A stretch of 64,000 nucleotides of DNA, taken from assembly GCA_020632995.1 (NCBI GenBank), contig JACKEN010000002.1, forward strand, positions 186,001 to 250,000, read 5' to 3'. The DNA is from Deltaproteobacteria bacterium. GTDB taxonomy: Bacteria; Myxococcota; Kuafuiibacteriia; Kuafuiibacteriales; Kuafuiibacteriaceae. A program made the position numbers and the translations under genes. Within the stretch, counting starts at the first letter, position 1; each line of letters opens with the position of its first letter. Positions 16,686 through 27,186 of the stretch are shown in pieces. The notes under the pieces are model-generated. The model had not been told where the DNA came from. It searched no databases and saw nothing but the letters and a program-made list of their open reading frames with translations.

Positions 16686-17102
16686 ATGTCGATCCACACC
16701 GCCCGCCTGAGCGTCCCCACCCGCGGCCGGGGCTTCGTCGACATCACGGCGGAGCTCGACGCCGCGGTGCGTGAGGCCGGGGTGGGGGAGGGCCTCTGCC
16801 ACGTGTTCATCCGGCACACGAGCGCCTCGCTCGTGGTGCAGGAGAACGCCGACCCGGACGTGCGCCGGGACCTCGAGCGGTTCCTGTCCGACCTCGTGCC
16901 GGACGGGGACCCCCGATATGTGCACACCATGGAGGGGCCGGACGACATGCCCGCCCACGTACGCGCGGTGCTCACCGCGACCAGCCTGACCCTCCCGGTG
17001 CGGGGCGGGGGCCTGGCCCTCGGCACCTGGCAGGCGGTCTACCTGTGGGAGCACCGTCACGCCCAGCACCGGCGCCAGATCGACCTGACCGTCCTCGGCT
17101 GA
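16686..17102 (+). CDS. yjbQ: YjbQ/UPF0047 family protein
   Basis: A 138-residue protein of the YjbQ (UPF0047) family, annotated in some organisms as a secondary thiamine-phosphate synthase. Hallmarks: RGFVDIT at 18-24, FIRHTSASLVVQENADPDV at about 41-59 and VHTMEGPDDMPAHVRAVL near 79-96, with conserved His and Glu residues clustered as in the family's trimeric metal or phosphate site. The start lies one base after the prfB stop, so the two are probably co-transcribed. The in vivo role of the family is unresolved. Confidence 0.9.
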   Translation: MSIHTARLSVPTRGRGFVDITAELDAAVREAGVGEGLCHVFIRHTSASLVVQENADPDVRRDLERFLSDLVPDGDPRYVHTMEGPDDMPAHVRAVLTATSLTLPVRGGGLALGTWQAVYLWEHRHAQHRRQIDLTVLG

Positions 17103-17165
17103 GTTCGTAGGCTCACCGCGAAGTCTCTTATCTTGCGTAAGTCGGCAGGGGCGGGGTAACCGAAG

Positions 17166-18599
17166 ATGATGCCGGACGCCGCGTTGGCCCTGCTGCATGC
17201 CCATGGCTACGCGGTCCGGTTCCGGAGCCACGAGTGGGTAGAGTGCCTGGTCACCCGGGACGAGGAGGCCTGGGTGGGGCGTGGCCCCGACCGGGAGGCC
17301 GCCCTCGAGGTGGCCCTCGCGCAGGCCTGCCCCTCCGCGCTCTCGCAGGCCTTCTTGCGTAAGGCGATGATGGAGGAGGTCGCCGCGCCTCCGCCGCCGC
17401 GGCCGGTCGCCGACCTCGCCCGGCCCACCCCGCGCGGGCCCCAGCGCCCGGTGCCGCCCCTCGTGACCCGGGCCCCGCCCGAGGCCCCGAACCTCGAGCG
17501 CACCCTCGAGGAGCTCACCGTCCTCAAGGAGCGCATCAAGGGCAGCCGCGAGGAGCTGGGGCTGTGCACCCCGGAGCGGCAGCGCCTCGCCATCCTGGCC
17601 TGGATCTGCGAGGCCCGGGCCCACACCGAGCCCTTCCCCGGGGAGCCCCGGGTGCGGGACGGGGTGGCGTCGATCTCCCGCATCCTCACCGACTTCGGGA
17701 AGGCGTTCTGGCCCGGCTCGGTCACCGCGCTCCAGCTGCAGATGACCCCCGCCGACCTGCCCCGGCACCTCCTGGGCGGCCACGCGCCGACCTGGGCCCG
17801 GGCGTCGGAGCTGGCCGAGGCGGCGCTGCAGGCCGCGGTGCTCCGCGACGACGGCAAGGGCTTCGACGCCTACGGGTGGTCCGACGAGGCCGCCCTGTGG
17901 CCCCCGCTCCGCGACGCGACGGAGCGGCTGCAAGCGCTCCTGCACGAGGTGGAGACGGCGGGGGGCTCGGTCGACAAGCACGCCGCCGCCCGCACCGGCA
18001 GCGCGCGACCCGACCCCGGCACCTTCCAGCGCTGGGTCCGCACCCTCCGCTGGCTGCGCGGCGCGGGGGTCGACGCGGACCGCTGGTCCCGGGTGGCCGG
18101 CCGCCTGCGCTGGTGGGCGGGGCGCCGCGACCCGGCCCTCGCCAACGGGGTCCGCGAGCTGGAGCCGACCTTCACCCCCGACCGCGCGTGGAGCGAGGTC
18201 ATGGGCGAGCGCCACGAGGCCGACGTGCACCACGGTGACCTCGGCGCGGCCCTCCCGTCGCCCCTGGTGGCCCGGGTGCGCGACCGAACCCGCGGCAAGC
18301 GCCTGGTCTGGGTGGGCCCGCGCCGCGACCCGCGCCTGCTCGAGGTCCTGCACACCACCCTGGCCGGGGCGGAGCTGGACTGGCGGGTGAGCGAGCCCAC
18401 GCGCCTGCAGGCCCTGGGCGCCGACATCGAGGGTGGGCGCTACGATCTGGTGCTGGCCGCCCTCGGTTTGCAAGCCAAGCAGCACGACCTGCTCCTGGCC
18501 CGCGCGTGCAAGAAGGGCGGCATCAACTACGTCCGCGTGCACCGCGGTGAGGCGTGGTCCTGCCTGCGTGGCCTCGAGCGCACCCTGGGCGCGCGCTGA
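17166..18599 (+). CDS. Uncharacterised protein with C-terminal DUF2325-like domain
   Basis: A 477-residue soluble protein. Residues 1-70 form a small alpha/beta module with conserved aromatics; 70-110 is a Pro-rich linker; 110-390 is mainly helical with many Trp and Arg; 380-477 (KRLVWVGPRRDPRLLEVLH ... YDLVLAALGLQAKQHDLLLA ... KKGGINYVRVHRG) has the Rossmann-like pattern of DUF2325, where a short loop follows strand 1 and a Lys/His pair precedes the last strand. The stop overlaps the start of the MerR gene (TGATG), so it belongs to the same transcript as the B12 regulator. A TTATCTTGCG stretch at about 17128 could be part of its promoter. Function unknown. Confidence 0.7.
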   Translation: MMPDAALALLHAHGYAVRFRSHEWVECLVTRDEEAWVGRGPDREAALEVALAQACPSALSQAFLRKAMMEEVAAPPPPRPVADLARPTPRGPQRPVPPLVTRAPPEAPNLERTLEELTVLKERIKGSREELGLCTPERQRLAILAWICEARAHTEPFPGEPRVRDGVASISRILTDFGKAFWPGSVTALQLQMTPADLPRHLLGGHAPTWARASELAEAALQAAVLRDDGKGFDAYGWSDEAALWPPLRDATERLQALLHEVETAGGSVDKHAAARTGSARPDPGTFQRWVRTLRWLRGAGVDADRWSRVAGRLRWWAGRRDPALANGVRELEPTFTPDRAWSEVMGERHEADVHHGDLGAALPSPLVARVRDRTRGKRLVWVGPRRDPRLLEVLHTTLAGAELDWRVSEPTRLQALGADIEGGRYDLVLAALGLQAKQHDLLLARACKKGGINYVRVHRGEAWSCLRGLERTLGAR

Positions 18600-19045
18600 T
18601 GCCCAAGGACACCACCGAAGGGGCCCCGCCGGACCGGGACCCTGGGCAAGCGGAGCGCGCAGCGGGGCGGAGCCCCGCGGAGATGGGTGGTCCGGCTCCG
18701 CCGGACCGGGACCCTAGGCAAGCGGAGCGCGCAGCGGGGCGGAGCCCCGCGGAGATGGGTGGTCCGGCTCCGCCGGACCGGGACCCTAAGTACCGAATCA
18801 ACGCGGTTGCAGAGATGACGGGGGTCCCGACCGCGACCCTGCGGGCGTGGGAGCGCCGCTACGGCGTCCCCACCCCGGACCGCAGCGCCAACCGCTACCG
18901 CCTCTACGGCGAGGGTGAGGTCGCCGCGGTGCGCGCGATGGCGCGGCGCCTGGCCGAGGGCATGGCGGCGTCCGAGGCGGCGGCGTGGGTGCGGGCCCGC
19001 CAGGCCCGGGGCGAGGCCCTGGAGGAGGCGCAACCGCCCGCGTGA
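18599..19045 (+). CDS. MerR-family DNA-binding protein (CarH/LitR-type HTH half)
   Basis: A 148-residue protein whose residues 63-140 form a MerR winged helix: YRINAVAEMTGVPTATLRAW, ERRYGVPTPDRSANRYRLYG, EGEVAAVRAMARRLAEGM. The HTH resembles the N-terminal domain of CarH/LitR regulators. The first ~60 residues are unusual: they are encoded by a 72-bp tandem repeat (PDRDPxQAERAAGRSPAEMGG twice). The ATG at 18599 overlaps the upstream stop, and the stop overlaps the GTG of the B12-binding gene (GTGA). In CarH and LitR these two halves are one polypeptide. The pair here may be a true split, or one gene broken by an indel; indels are frequent in this sequence. Confidence 0.8.
   Translation: MPKDTTEGAPPDRDPGQAERAAGRSPAEMGGPAPPDRDPRQAERAAGRSPAEMGGPAPPDRDPKYRINAVAEMTGVPTATLRAWERRYGVPTPDRSANRYRLYGEGEVAAVRAMARRLAEGMAASEAAAWVRARQARGEALEEAQPPA
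18630..18790 (+). repeat. 72-bp tandem repeat inside the MerR gene
   Basis: About 2.2 copies of a 72-bp unit; GGACCGGGACCCT recurs at 18631, 18703 and 18775. The first two copies are almost identical (G/A change in CCTGGGC versus CCTAGGC). The period is a multiple of three (24 codons), so the frame is kept and the protein gains 24-residue repeats. A related but degenerate piece (GGCAAGCGAAGCGCGG ... GGGACCCT) is seen near 37811-37843. Confidence 0.9.
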
Positions 19046-19704
19046 AAGCGCGGGCGCCGGACCGCGAGGCCTTCACCCGGGCGACCCACGCCCTGGTGGC
19101 CGCCGCCACCGCCTTCGACGTGCCGGCCCTGGAGGCCGCGCTGCAGGTTGCCTTGCTGATGGGGCCGGCGGTGGAGGTCTTCGAGGGGGTGCTCGCCCCC
19201 GCGCTGGTCGCGATGGGGCACCAGTGGGCGACCGGGATCTCGGGGGTGGGGGAGGAGCACCTCGCCACCCAGGCGATCTTCACCGCGGCGCGGGAGCTGG
19301 TGCGCCTGGTGCAGCCCGGGCCCCACAGCCCGCGCCTGCTCCTCGCGTGCGTGGATGGCGAGACCCACGAGGTCCCGATCTACGGCGTGGCCCTGCACGC
19401 GGCCCGGCGCGGCTGGAGCGCGACCCTGCTCGGCGCGCGCACCCCGCCGCCGGCTCTGGAGGCGGCCCTGCACCACATGGCCCCGGCCGCGGTCGGGCTC
19501 AGCGTCACGGTTTCGGTCCAGGACGTGGACCCGGAGGCGCTCTTCGCGCGCTACGGCGCCGCCTGTGGGCGCACCCCGTGGATCGTGGGCGGGGCGTCGG
19601 CCGAGCGCTATCGCGAGGCCATCGAGGCCGCCGGGGGCCGGGTGGGCCTCGCCGGCGAAGACCTGTCCGAGTTCCTTTCCCGGGCCCGCCCCCGCGCTCG
19701 CTGA
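19042..19704 (+). CDS. Cobalamin-binding protein (CarH/LitR-type sensor half)
   Basis: A 220-residue protein starting at GTG 19042. Residues 8-95 form the B12-binding four-helix cap and contain the CarH-family signature W-x9-EH exactly: W62 in GHQWATG, then E72-H73 in GVGEEHLAT. Residues 100-215 form the Rossmann-like B12 domain with GETHEVPIYG, where H109 is the predicted lower cobalt ligand, and VGLSVTVS. In CarH, adenosylcobalamin in the dark drives tetramer formation and DNA binding; light breaks the Co-C bond and releases DNA. The residue after W62 is Ala; Thermus CarH has His there, which makes the bis-His light adduct. Lies 249 bp upstream of a sigma factor gene with a matching repeat array. 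Confidence 0.85.
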   Translation: MKARAPDREAFTRATHALVAAATAFDVPALEAALQVALLMGPAVEVFEGVLAPALVAMGHQWATGISGVGEEHLATQAIFTAARELVRLVQPGPHSPRLLLACVDGETHEVPIYGVALHAARRGWSATLLGARTPPPALEAALHHMAPAAVGLSVTVSVQDVDPEALFARYGAACGRTPWIVGGASAERYREAIEAAGGRVGLAGEDLSEFLSRARPRAR

Positions 19705-19832
19705 TCTTCCCCCCGCGACGCCGTGCAATGCCGCGGCGTCCCACCCGTAGATCCCAGAAGACCCCCGGCTACCCCTCGCCGGGGACCCTGAGCCGCCCGG
19801 AGGCCCCGGATCTCGCGGGCTTGGCGCATTCG

Positions 19833-19898
19833 TCGGACAAAAGTTAGACAAACATTGAACATGAACAGCTTTTGCCTTAGAAAAAAGTTGTACATACG
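19833..19898 (+). promoter_or_regulatory. Candidate CarH-type operator array and sigma70-like promoter
   Basis: On an 11-bp register, T-n-n-n-A-C-A occurs at 19833 (TCGGACAAAAG), 19844 (TTAGACAAACA), 19855 (TTGAACATGAA) and 19888 (TTGTACATACG), with a one-mismatch copy at 19877 (TTAGAAAAAAG). Slot 19866 does not match. The repeats overlap a plausible promoter: -35 TTGAAC at 19855, 17-bp spacer, -10 TAGAAA at 19878. CarH proteins are known to bind 11-bp direct repeats as tetramers. The region is conspicuously AT-rich for this genome and lies between the B12-sensor gene and the sigma gene. Confidence 0.6.
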
Positions 19899-19953
19899 AA
19901 ATGCGCAGCGGGTGTCGTCGGTTCTCAAGGCGCGCCCCGAGAGGAGTCCAGCC

Positions 19954-20844
19954 ATGCCGAGCACGACCACCGCCGATCCCACCAGCGCCCGCTTCGTCGA
20001 GATGGCGATGAAGGCCCCGCGCCTGACCCGGGAACGCGAGCACGAGCTCGTGGTGGCCTGGAAGCGCAACCGCGACTCCCGCGCCGCCGACCGCCTGGCC
20101 CGGAGCCACCTGCGCTCGGTGGTGTACCTGGCCCTCAAGTACAAGGGCTACGGCGCGCCCCTGTCGGAGCTGATCGCGGCGGGGAACCTCGGCCTCGCGC
20201 ACGCCCTGGGGAAGTTCGACCCGTCGCGGGGCAACCGCTTCGCGACCTACGCGGAGCACTGGATCCGCGCGTACATGGTCCGTCACATGATCCGCACCCG
20301 GAGCATGGTCACCGGCGGCTACGGCGCCCTCGAGTCCCGGCTCTTCTTCAAGCTCCGCCGGGAGTCCGGGCGCATCAAGGCGATGATGGGCGACACCGAG
20401 GCGGCCCTCGACTCGCTCGCCGAGTCCATGGAGGTGCCGCGCGAGCGCCTCGACACCATGCTCCGCCGGGTGCAGGAGCGCGACCTGTCCCTCGACGCCC
20501 CGCTGAGGGAGGACTCCGAGTCCTCGCGCCTCGAGATGCTGGTCTCGAACGCGGTCGCCCAGGACGAGGCCCTGCGGGTGGCCGAGGCCCACGACAAGGT
20601 GAAGCGGGTGGTGGAGGCCGCGGTGGCGACCCTGAACGAGCGCGAGCGCTACATCGTCGAGCACCGGCTCCTCGCCGAGCCCGAGGAGCGCATGACCCTC
20701 GAGGACATCGGCGCCGAGTTCGGGGTGTCCCGAGAGCGGGTGCGGCAGCTCGAGGGCGAGATCAAGCAGAAGCTCCAGCGCCGGCTGGCCCGCCCGTGGC
20801 GGGAGGGCCTGCAGGAGCTCATCGTCCCCGACGAGGCGGCCTGA
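19954..20844 (+). CDS. RNA polymerase sigma factor, RpoH (sigma-32) type
   Basis: A 296-residue group 3/RpoH-like sigma factor. Region 1.2/2.1 begins at RLTREREHELVVAWKRNRD; region 2 contains LAALKYKGYG-type sequence and ELIAAGNLGLAHALGKFDPS, GNRFATYAEHWIRAYMVRHM (core binding and -10 recognition); region 4 is MTLEDIGAEFGVSRERVRQL followed by EGEIKQKLQRRL (-35 recognition HTH). The ATG at 19954 is preceded by GAGAGGAG, a good ribosome binding site; the frame is open to 19859 but that stretch holds the promoter/operator array. Given its location the gene may be controlled by the adjacent B12-dependent regulator. Confidence 0.9.
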   Translation: MPSTTTADPTSARFVEMAMKAPRLTREREHELVVAWKRNRDSRAADRLARSHLRSVVYLALKYKGYGAPLSELIAAGNLGLAHALGKFDPSRGNRFATYAEHWIRAYMVRHMIRTRSMVTGGYGALESRLFFKLRRESGRIKAMMGDTEAALDSLAESMEVPRERLDTMLRRVQERDLSLDAPLREDSESSRLEMLVSNAVAQDEALRVAEAHDKVKRVVEAAVATLNERERYIVEHRLLAEPEERMTLEDIGAEFGVSRERVRQLEGEIKQKLQRRLARPWREGLQELIVPDEAA

Positions 20845-20887
20845 GCGCGGATTGCCTCCGGGGTGACCCCCACGTAGCCTGCCGGCC

Positions 20888-21572
20888 GTGCGCGCCTGGT
20901 TGCTCGTCCTACCCCTCGCCCTCCTCGGTTGCCACGAGCAGATCGTGGTCCGGCCCGACGGGCGGCGCCGTCTCCGACTCCGGCACCTCCGGGGGCGCGG
21001 ACAGCGGGATCGGGAGCCCCGACTCGGGCCGCTCCGACGCCGACGCGGGCCCCGTGCCCGACGGGGGCGACCCGACCGACGCCGGCTCCGCGGCCTGCTT
21101 CGTCGACCCCTTCGACACCTGCGACGACCCGGCCGAGGTCGGCCGCACCAACAACGAGTGGGTCGACGCGTCGAGGTTCACCGAGAGCTCGGTGGGCTGC
21201 CTCTCCGGCGACGAGCTGACGACCCTCGACGGCCACCAGGTGGGCGTCATCTGCCACACCGAGCCGGCGGACTACTTCAACATGACCGTGATCCCCTGTG
21301 ACACGCTGACGATGCGGCTGCAGGTCCGCCTGCACGTTGGCACCGACTGCCCCGAGGACCGCCTGGCCCTCGAGGTGCGCCACGGGGGCGGGATCATCGG
21401 GTGCGGTGACACCTTCGACGGGCAGACCATGGAGTGCCTGCGGGATGGAGACGATCGCATCATGCGCATCCTCATCCCCCCGGGCCTGAGCGTGCAGTCG
21501 TGGTACTTCGCGGTGCTCTCCGACTACCCCGACGTCCGCTTCGACTACGATCTGCAGGTGACCCTGCAATGA
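20888..21572 (+). CDS. Secreted lipoprotein, frameshifted near 20945
   Basis: A GTG at 20888 opens a lipoprotein signal, VRAWLLVLPLALLGC. Shortly after the lipobox (between about 20942 and 20957) the sense reading moves to the frame SGPTGGAVSDSGTSGGADS, which continues to the stop at 21572. The mature ~205 residues have a DSG/GGD-rich linker and a C-terminal domain (CFVDPFDTCDDPAEVGRTN ... MTVIPCDTLTMRLQVRLH ... YDLQVTLQ) that resembles a small beta-sandwich with paired cysteines. The stop overlaps the start of the GH92 gene (ATGA), so the two are co-translated. One indel in the G/C-rich stretch would explain the break. Function unknown. Confidence 0.65.
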
Positions 21573-23779
21573 GGCGCGCAGGTCTGCTTGCGTTGGCCCT
21601 CGTCGGGGCGGCGGGGTGCAAGGGCGGGGACGAGGCGCCGCCCGTCGCGCGCAGCGTGCTCCCCGAGGTGGACCCCTTCATCGGCACCGGCGGGGTGGGC
21701 TTCGGGGTCGGGAGCATCCCGCCCGGGCCCGCGCTCCCCTTTGGCATGGCGCGGCCGGGGCCGGACACCGGCACCAACGGCGGGCGCGCCCCCAGCTTCT
21801 CCCACTGCGCCGGCTACTGGTGGGAGGACGACGAGCTCATCGCGTTCTCCCAGATCCACCTCGTGGGCACCGGGGTGCCCGACTACGGCGCCCTCGGCCT
21901 CATGCCGGTGGGGGCGCTGCCCGAGGGCAACCTCGACCCCGCCGACTGGCGCGCGGACTTCACCCACGCCCGGGAGAGCGCGGCCCCCGGCCGCTACACC
22001 GTGCAGCTCCTCCCGAGCGGCATCGGGGTGGACGTGTCCGCCACCTTGCACACCGCGGTGTACGGGATCCGGTTCCCGGCCGAGGGGCCGCGACACCTCG
22101 TGGTCGACCTCGGGCACCACCTCGACGGCGGCGCCACCCAGGACGCGCGGCTCACCGCCGACGTGGCCCGGGGTGAGGCCCGCGGCTTCGTCCACCACAG
22201 CGGCCCGATGAGCGGGCGCTACGGCGGCTTCACCCTCCACTACGTGCTCCGCACCGACCCGCCCTTCGAGGCGGTGGGCGGCATGCAGGATGGCCTGCGG
22301 GTGGCCGACGTCACCGAGATCACCGGGCCAGACGGGGTGGCGGTGCTCCGCTTCCCCGCCGGCACCGCCGAGGTCCGAGTGCAGGTCGGGTTGTCCTTCG
22401 TCGACGAGGCGGGGGCGGAGGCCAACCTCGACGCGGAGTGGGTGGGCTTCGACCTCGACGCGGCGGTGAGCGCGGCCCAGGCCGCGTGGGAGGGCCTGCT
22501 CGGCAAGGTGCAGGTCACCGGCGGCTCGGCCGAGGACCGCAAGATGTTCTACACCGCGCTCTTCCACGCCTACGGGATGCCCACCGTGCTCTCGGACGTG
22601 GACGGGCGCTACCGCGGGGTCGACGGCGAGGTCCGCACCGCGGACGGCTGGCGCTACTACAGCGACTTCTCGCTGTGGGACACGTTCCGCACCCAGCACC
22701 CCCTCATCACCCTGCTCACCCCCGACATCCAGCGCGACATGAACCGCTCCCTGTGGGCGATGACCGAGGCCTCCGGCCGGGTCCCGAAGTGGCCGCTTGG
22801 CACCGGCGAGACGAACACGATGATCGCCTACCACGGCGAGTCGGTGTGGGTGGACTCGGTGCTGAAGGGCGTGGAGGGCTTCGACGTCGCAGCGGCGTGG
22901 GAGGTGCTGAAGGCCTCCGCCTTCCGCACCGCCGCGGTGCCCGACGGCCGGGCCCGCGACTGCGCCGCCTCGTACCTGTCGCTCGGCTACTGCCCCCTCG
23001 ACGTCGAGGGCGGCGCCACGAGCAAGACCCTCGAGGCCGCGTTCAGCGACTTCGCCCTCGCGCAGCTCGCCCGTCACCTCGGGCACACCGCCGACGCCGA
23101 GGCGCTCGAGGCGCGGGCCAGCAGCTGGCGCAACCTGGCGGACGCCGACGTGGGCCTGTTGCGCGGGCGCGCGGCCGACGGCGCCTTCCCCGCCGACTTC
23201 CGGGACGACGTCTTCAGCGACGACCTCGTGGAGGGCAACGCCCGCCAGTGGACGGTCTTCGTCCCCCACGACGCGCTCGGCTGGGCCGACGCCCTGGGCG
23301 GCCAGACCGCGGCGGTGACCTGGCTGAACCAGTTCTTCGAGGAGAGCGCGGCGGCCGAGGACACCCCGTTCCCCGACCTGTTCTACTGGCACGGCAACGA
23401 GCCGGACATCCACGCCCCCTTCATGTTCGCGGAGCTGGGGCGGCCGGATCTCACCGAGAAGTGGGCGGCCTGGGTGCGCCAGGCCAAGTACCGCCCCGGC
23501 CCCGACGGCCTCGACGGCAACGACGACGGCGGGACGCTGTCGGCCTGGTACGTCTTCTCCGCCCTCGGCTTCTTCCCGAAGATCGCCGAGGGCCGCTACG
23601 TGCTCTCGAGCCCGCTCTTCGACGAAGTGCAGGTCCAGTTGCCGGGCGGGGTGCTCGTGGTGCGCGCCGAGGGCGAGGGGCCGGTGCAGGGGGTGACCTT
23701 CGAGGGGGCGCCGGTGGACGGGCCCTTCATCGGGCACGACGCCCTCGCGCAGGGCGGCACGCTCGTGTTCCTGCGTTAG
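21569..23779 (+). CDS. GH92-family exo-alpha-mannosidase-type glycosidase, lipoprotein
   Basis: A 736-residue predicted lipoprotein (signal MRRAGLLALALVGAAGC) belonging to glycoside hydrolase family 92, calcium-dependent exo-acting alpha-mannosidases that invert. Diagnostic blocks: VDPFIGTGGVGFGVG with PFGMARPGPDT, FSQIHLVGTGVPDYGALGLM, YSDFSLWDTFRTQHPL near 365, YWHGNEPDIHAPFMF and GNDDGGTLSAWYVFSALGFF near the C-terminus, where Glu/Asp residues act as acid and base. Length is typical. The ATG at 21569 overlaps the upstream lipoprotein stop. A role in trimming mannose-containing glycans from prey or fungal and yeast walls fits a predatory or saprophytic lifestyle, but that is inference. Confidence 0.93.
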   Translation: MRRAGLLALALVGAAGCKGGDEAPPVARSVLPEVDPFIGTGGVGFGVGSIPPGPALPFGMARPGPDTGTNGGRAPSFSHCAGYWWEDDELIAFSQIHLVGTGVPDYGALGLMPVGALPEGNLDPADWRADFTHARESAAPGRYTVQLLPSGIGVDVSATLHTAVYGIRFPAEGPRHLVVDLGHHLDGGATQDARLTADVARGEARGFVHHSGPMSGRYGGFTLHYVLRTDPPFEAVGGMQDGLRVADVTEITGPDGVAVLRFPAGTAEVRVQVGLSFVDEAGAEANLDAEWVGFDLDAAVSAAQAAWEGLLGKVQVTGGSAEDRKMFYTALFHAYGMPTVLSDVDGRYRGVDGEVRTADGWRYYSDFSLWDTFRTQHPLITLLTPDIQRDMNRSLWAMTEASGRVPKWPLGTGETNTMIAYHGESVWVDSVLKGVEGFDVAAAWEVLKASAFRTAAVPDGRARDCAASYLSLGYCPLDVEGGATSKTLEAAFSDFALAQLARHLGHTADAEALEARASSWRNLADADVGLLRGRAADGAFPADFRDDVFSDDLVEGNARQWTVFVPHDALGWADALGGQTAAVTWLNQFFEESAAAEDTPFPDLFYWHGNEPDIHAPFMFAELGRPDLTEKWAAWVRQAKYRPGPDGLDGNDDGGTLSAWYVFSALGFFPKIAEGRYVLSSPLFDEVQVQLPGGVLVVRAEGEGPVQGVTFEGAPVDGPFIGHDALAQGGTLVFLR

Positions 23780-23872
23780 CCCGCGTCGGACACCGGTGTC
23801 CGGCTCGGTCCGGCGCGCGGGCCGTCATCGCCCTGGTTTCGATTGGCCCGGGAGTTGCTCCCGTCTCCCGAC

Positions 23873-25783
<1,911 letters not shown>

Positions 25784-26990
25784 CGGGTTGACATATGCGA
25801 GAATCGCCGCCGGATGATGGTGGGGCCACCACGAACGTGATGGGCCTGTCGTGGAACCATGATGATCCGATGCGGAGATAGACGGCCACGGTTCCGCTCG
25901 CCGGCCGTCAGATCCTAACGCTCTCGGCCGTTGCGCTGGTGGCGTCGTGTCAACAGGGTGAGCCTCTCGACGATGGGGGCCTGGCGAGTGAGGAGACGGA
26001 GGGGGTCGTCGACGGGGGAGCAAGCTGGTCGCCGCTGCCGTGGACGTCCACCGTCGCGGACGCAGCCACCGGCGTTGATCCTTTCTCGCTGCGGAGAGGC
26101 GGGCGCGGTCTGGCTGGACGTCGTCCGCTACGGATGACACAAGAAGCGCTGCGACTCGGAGTGCCGGTGCGACGATGGCTTCCGCGGCGAGATGGGAGCG
26201 AGGTGCTCACGTCACCCGCAGATGAGCTGACCATCCTCTGGCCGCCCGGTGGGCCTATGATCACCCAAGAAGTGTTCACGCGGACCGCGACGGTCAACCA
26301 GCTGCGAGCCTCGCCGATGGACACCGGTGTCCCGTCGTCCTCCACTGCACGTCAGCATCGGCAGGACGGAGACGTCGTGGTCGGTGAGCACCTCGACCTG
26401 GTCCATCCTCCGCGTGGGCTGCTCGGAGCGGTGCCGAGGCGTCGGCGCGGGGTCCTAGCGGGTCCAGATGGCGCCACCGCTCCGCGTCGAGCGACGTTTG
26501 TACGTCCGGCGCGCTTCGAGGCCGCAGCATCGTCTGCCCGTTCCTGCCCGACCTGCACCCTGGGCGCCGCTCCTCGCAGGCGATCTGTCTCCGTGGTTCG
26601 GACAGCGCAGAGCGGCTTCGAGTAGCGACGATCGTCGGCGACGAGACGATGCTCGTGGAGCTGCCGGATGATGACGTGTTCGTTCGTGGCACTGCCGGAT
26701 CGAGCGGCCTTCCTGGTGCAGCGCGCATCGATCTGGATGCGAGCAGTGAGGCGCGACCACGAGCTGATCGACTGATCGACCTGTCGAGCGAATGGACCAC
26801 CAGCACCGTGGTGGCGGCGTTGAGCGATGTGGTGGTCAAGCTCCGCGCCAGCCGGCTGCCTGGGCCCTGGATCGCATGTTGGTCGCCGCCGGCCTGGTCG
26901 AGCTCCAGTGGCACGCTCGGCGAGCAGTGGAGTCGTCCTCGACAGGCGTCCGGATCCTCGGCTGGCGGTCCCGCTTGGTGTGTGGAGTAG
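25784..26990 (+). pseudogene. Degenerate region with remnants of secreted Cys-rich protein(s)
   Basis: No intact gene is evident. A perfect -35-like TTGACA stands at 25788 without a clear -10. From about 25918 one frame reads like a lipoprotein N-terminus lacking a start codon (LTLSAVALVASCQQGEPLDD) into SWSPLPWTSTVADAATG. Sense then seems to pass to another frame (CGEAGAVWLDVVRYG, stop, then RCDSECRCDDGFRGE, an EGF-like Cys pattern) up to about 26230. A separate frame from about 26461 to 26990 includes SIVCPFLPDLHPG and VATIVGDETMLVELPDDD. The third-position GC bias is visibly weaker than in neighbours. I read this as one or two decayed or foreign secreted-protein genes; assembly indels add to the confusion. 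Confidence 0.35.
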
Positions 26991-27186
26991 CAGGTGGCTT
27001 CTCGCGGGGTCGATACTACGGCAATCCGTCGCGCGGCGCAGGCGAGAGTGGGGTTGCGACGGGCGCCTGCGAGCCTCTCGCGGTTCGTCCCTTCCAGGCG
27101 CTCGGCTGTGACGGCTCCCGCCGCGCCGCAGAGCCGACCCCATGCGAAGCCAGCCGGCACGGAGCTGGTCGAGTGCACCAGCGGCG

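Noticed and set aside
25931..26230. In-frame TGA between CGEAGAVWLDVVRYG and RCDSECRCDDGFRGE as a possible selenocysteine codon
   Set aside because: The frame has no start, switches sense nearby and no SECIS-like hairpin was seen; a decayed gene or indel is more likely despite selA in the window.
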